This document shows positions 7,878-8,733 of a DNA stretch of 8,733 bases, piece after piece (the stretch's first letter is position 1; every line of letters starts with the position of its first letter). Origin of the DNA: JBFHKO01 sp041595355. GTDB taxonomy: Bacteria; Pseudomonadota; Gammaproteobacteria; Enterobacterales; Aeromonadaceae. Position numbers and translations under genes: made by a program. The stretch covers positions 1 to 8,733 of the forward strand of contig JBFHKO010000104.1 in NCBI GenBank assembly GCA_041595355.1, written 5' to 3'. The notes beneath the pieces are model-generated. The model had not been told where the DNA came from. It searched no databases and worked only from the letters and a program-made list of their open reading frames with translations.

Positions 7878-7958
7878 GGCCTGGCTGTCGCCCTGATAGA
7901 GGGCGGCATCCCAGTGCAGCGGCCGGGACAGCGCCCGGGCATAGGGATCCAGCAGCAG

Positions 7959-8240
7959 CTAGTGCTCATCGAACAACCAGCCGGACTCCGGCTGCTGAGG
8001 TCCCTCCACCCGGTAACCGTACGCCTGCCCCGCCTTCACGCCGTCCACGTAACCGAACCAGTAATGGCTTTTGCGCTCCCGCAGCACCAACCGTTCGATC
8101 TCCCGCTCCTGTTCATCGAACAGACACAGGGTGACCTTGGTGGCATCCGGGGACCAGACCACAAAGTTGCAGCCCTGTCCGTCAAGGGAGGCCCCCAGTG
8201 GGGCCTCCCTGCCGGGTTTGAGCGTGAATCGGCTAGCCAT
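7959..8240 (-). CDS. GlgX N-terminal fragment (CBM48 domain), 93 aa
   Basis: This is the part of glgX translated before the TAG. It contains essentially the N-terminal carbohydrate-binding CBM48/isoamylase-N domain, with APLGASLDGQGCNFVVWS at residues 13-30 and YGYRVEGP at 74-81. It ends at FDEH, just before the conserved LLLDPYA strand. On its own it has no catalytic residues and would be inactive as a debranching enzyme. Its start has a good Shine-Dalgarno (GGAG at 8252-8249) inside the end of glgB, so translation is probably coupled to glgB. Confidence 0.6.
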   Translation of the reverse strand: MASRFTLKPGREAPLGASLDGQGCNFVVWSPDATKVTLCLFDEQEREIERLVLRERKSHYWFGYVDGVKAGQAYGYRVEGPQQPESGWLFDEH

Positions 8241-8243
8241 GCA

Positions 8244-8733
8244 TTAGTCTCCGCTTCGCTTGAGGAAGAGCGTGGACAGCGGGGGCAGGTTGATCAGGAT
8301 GGAGTGCTCCAGACCATGATACGGATGGGCCTCGGCAACCAAGGCGCGTGAACCGGTATCATAACCACTGCCCCAATACTTGGTGCTGTCGGTGTTCAAC
8401 ACGACCTGATAGGTCCCGGCGTCCGGCACGCCGATGCGATACTGATCGCGGGGTACCGGCGTGAAGTTGCTGACGGCAATGACCTTATTATCCCCGGCCT
8501 TGTTGCTGCGCAGCATGGAGAAGACGCTATTTTCCCAGTCGCCATGATCCAGCCACCGGAAGCCGGCCTTGTCGTAGTCGGTCTCGTACAGCGCCGGCTC
8601 CCCACGATAGAAGTGGTTCAAATCACGGATCAGCGCCTTTTGTCCGGCATGCTTGTCGAAGTCCAGCAACCACCAGGGCAGCTGATCCTTGTGGTTCCAC
8701 TCGGAAGACTGAGCAAATTCTGTACCCATGAAG
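8244..8733 (-). CDS. glgB: 1,4-alpha-glucan branching enzyme, C-terminal about 162 residues (5' end outside window)
   Basis: GlgB creates alpha-1,6 branches in growing glycogen by cutting and transferring alpha-1,4 chains in the cytoplasm. Only the last 162 or so residues of a protein that is usually about 730 long are visible; the frame is open to the window edge. The visible part starts with FMGTEFAQSSEWNH, at the end of the GH13 barrel, and continues into the C-terminal all-beta domain. Family matches include IRDLNHFYR, AVSNFTPVPRDQYRIG, VLNTDSTKYWGSG and the final INLPPLSTLFLKR. The TAA stop is 3 bp upstream of the glgX start (minus strand TAA TGC ATG), showing a tight operon. It appears intact as far as can be seen. 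Confidence 0.95.
   Translation of the reverse strand, partial: FMGTEFAQSSEWNHKDQLPWWLLDFDKHAGQKALIRDLNHFYRGEPALYETDYDKAGFRWLDHGDWENSVFSMLRSNKAGDNKVIAVSNFTPVPRDQYRIGVPDAGTYQVVLNTDSTKYWGSGYDTGSRALVAEAHPYHGLEHSILINLPPLSTLFLKRSGD
8249..8252 (-). promoter_or_regulatory. Shine-Dalgarno for glgX within the glgB 3' end
   Basis: GGAG on the minus strand lies eight bases before the glgX ATG at 8240, in the last codons of glgB (AGC GGA GAC TAA). This supports the 8240 start and translational coupling of the two glycogen genes. Confidence 0.55.

Larger units (their letters stand above)
6150..8240 (-). pseudogene. glgX: Glycogen debranching enzyme glgX interrupted by an in-frame TAG after codon 93
   Basis: GlgX (GH13 isoamylase type) removes the short alpha-1,6 branches left by glycogen phosphorylase during glycogen breakdown in the cytoplasm. 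Read as one frame, the locus encodes 696 positions (E. coli GlgX has 657). Position 94 is TAG (7959-7961). The frame is the same on both sides and the protein similarity is continuous: GWLFDEH, then the stop, then LLLDPYARALS, matching FNPAKLLIDPCARQID of E. coli. The stop stands at the conserved lysine, so one A-to-T change in AAG (or C-to-T in CAG) would explain it. The codons after the stop (7878-7958) remain open and family-like, which suggests a recent change, functional readthrough, or a base-call error. The start at 8240 lies 3 bp after the glgB stop, with GGAG eight bases upstream. If the stop is real and not suppressed, glycogen debranching would be lost or altered. Confidence 0.85.

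Noticed and set aside
6150..8240. Two separate unrelated genes instead of one interrupted glgX
   Set aside because: Both parts are in the same frame, and the codons between them complete a continuous GlgX sequence, so a single gene with a stop is the simplest reading. Pyrrolysine recoding is also not supported, because no pyl genes are visible in the window.
6699..8351. 550-residue open frame antisense to glgX and the end of glgB
   Set aside because: It is a shadow frame with His/Ile/Gln/Gly-rich low-information composition. The minus strand carries clear GlgX and GlgB homology, including catalytic residues. It also shows no sign of being a fusion or overlapping gene.

Overview
The window looks like ordinary chromosomal DNA of a gammaproteobacterium with high GC content (estimated by eye at about 60%). 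Protein similarity recalled from memory suggests the Aeromonadales (Aeromonas or a near relative). The divergent arrangement of a ydjA-type nitroreductase against sppA followed by ansA matches the ydjA / sppA-ansA order known from E. coli. The genus call is inference; the class call is firm.

Layout from left to right. The 3' part of asnS (asparaginyl-tRNA synthetase, + strand) ends at 845 and is followed by a clear hairpin terminator (879-906). Two minus-strand genes follow: a ydjA-like FMN nitroreductase (1926-2477) and, downstream of it, an EamA/DMT-type exporter (924-1832). Transcription of both runs towards asnS, so exporter and asnS converge. A 189-bp divergent spacer (2478-2666) separates the nitroreductase from sppA and holds a plausible sigma70-type promoter for sppA. 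A pair of 7-bp palindromic half-sites brackets its -35 box. sppA (2667-4505, membrane-bound signal peptide peptidase) and ansA (4598-5620, type I cytoplasmic L-asparaginase) are co-directional. They are separated by 92 bp containing a perfect 14-bp GC-rich hairpin without a U-tract.

The right half is on the minus strand and reads glgB (3' end only) -> glgX -> msrB. glgB (branching enzyme) and glgX (debranching enzyme) are only 3 bp apart and are clearly a glycogen-metabolism transcription unit. msrB (methionine-R-sulfoxide reductase) follows glgX, with its own Shine-Dalgarno sequence and a possible terminator between them.

The most notable observation is that glgX carries an in-frame TAG at 7959-7961, after codon 93. 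The same frame continues intact for a further 602 codons, with all catalytic residues in place. This is either a recent nonsense mutation, an amber codon that is read through, or a sequencing error. I found no sign of a previously undescribed system, mobile element, CRISPR array, tRNA or rRNA. No gene-free stretch exceeds 300 bases.
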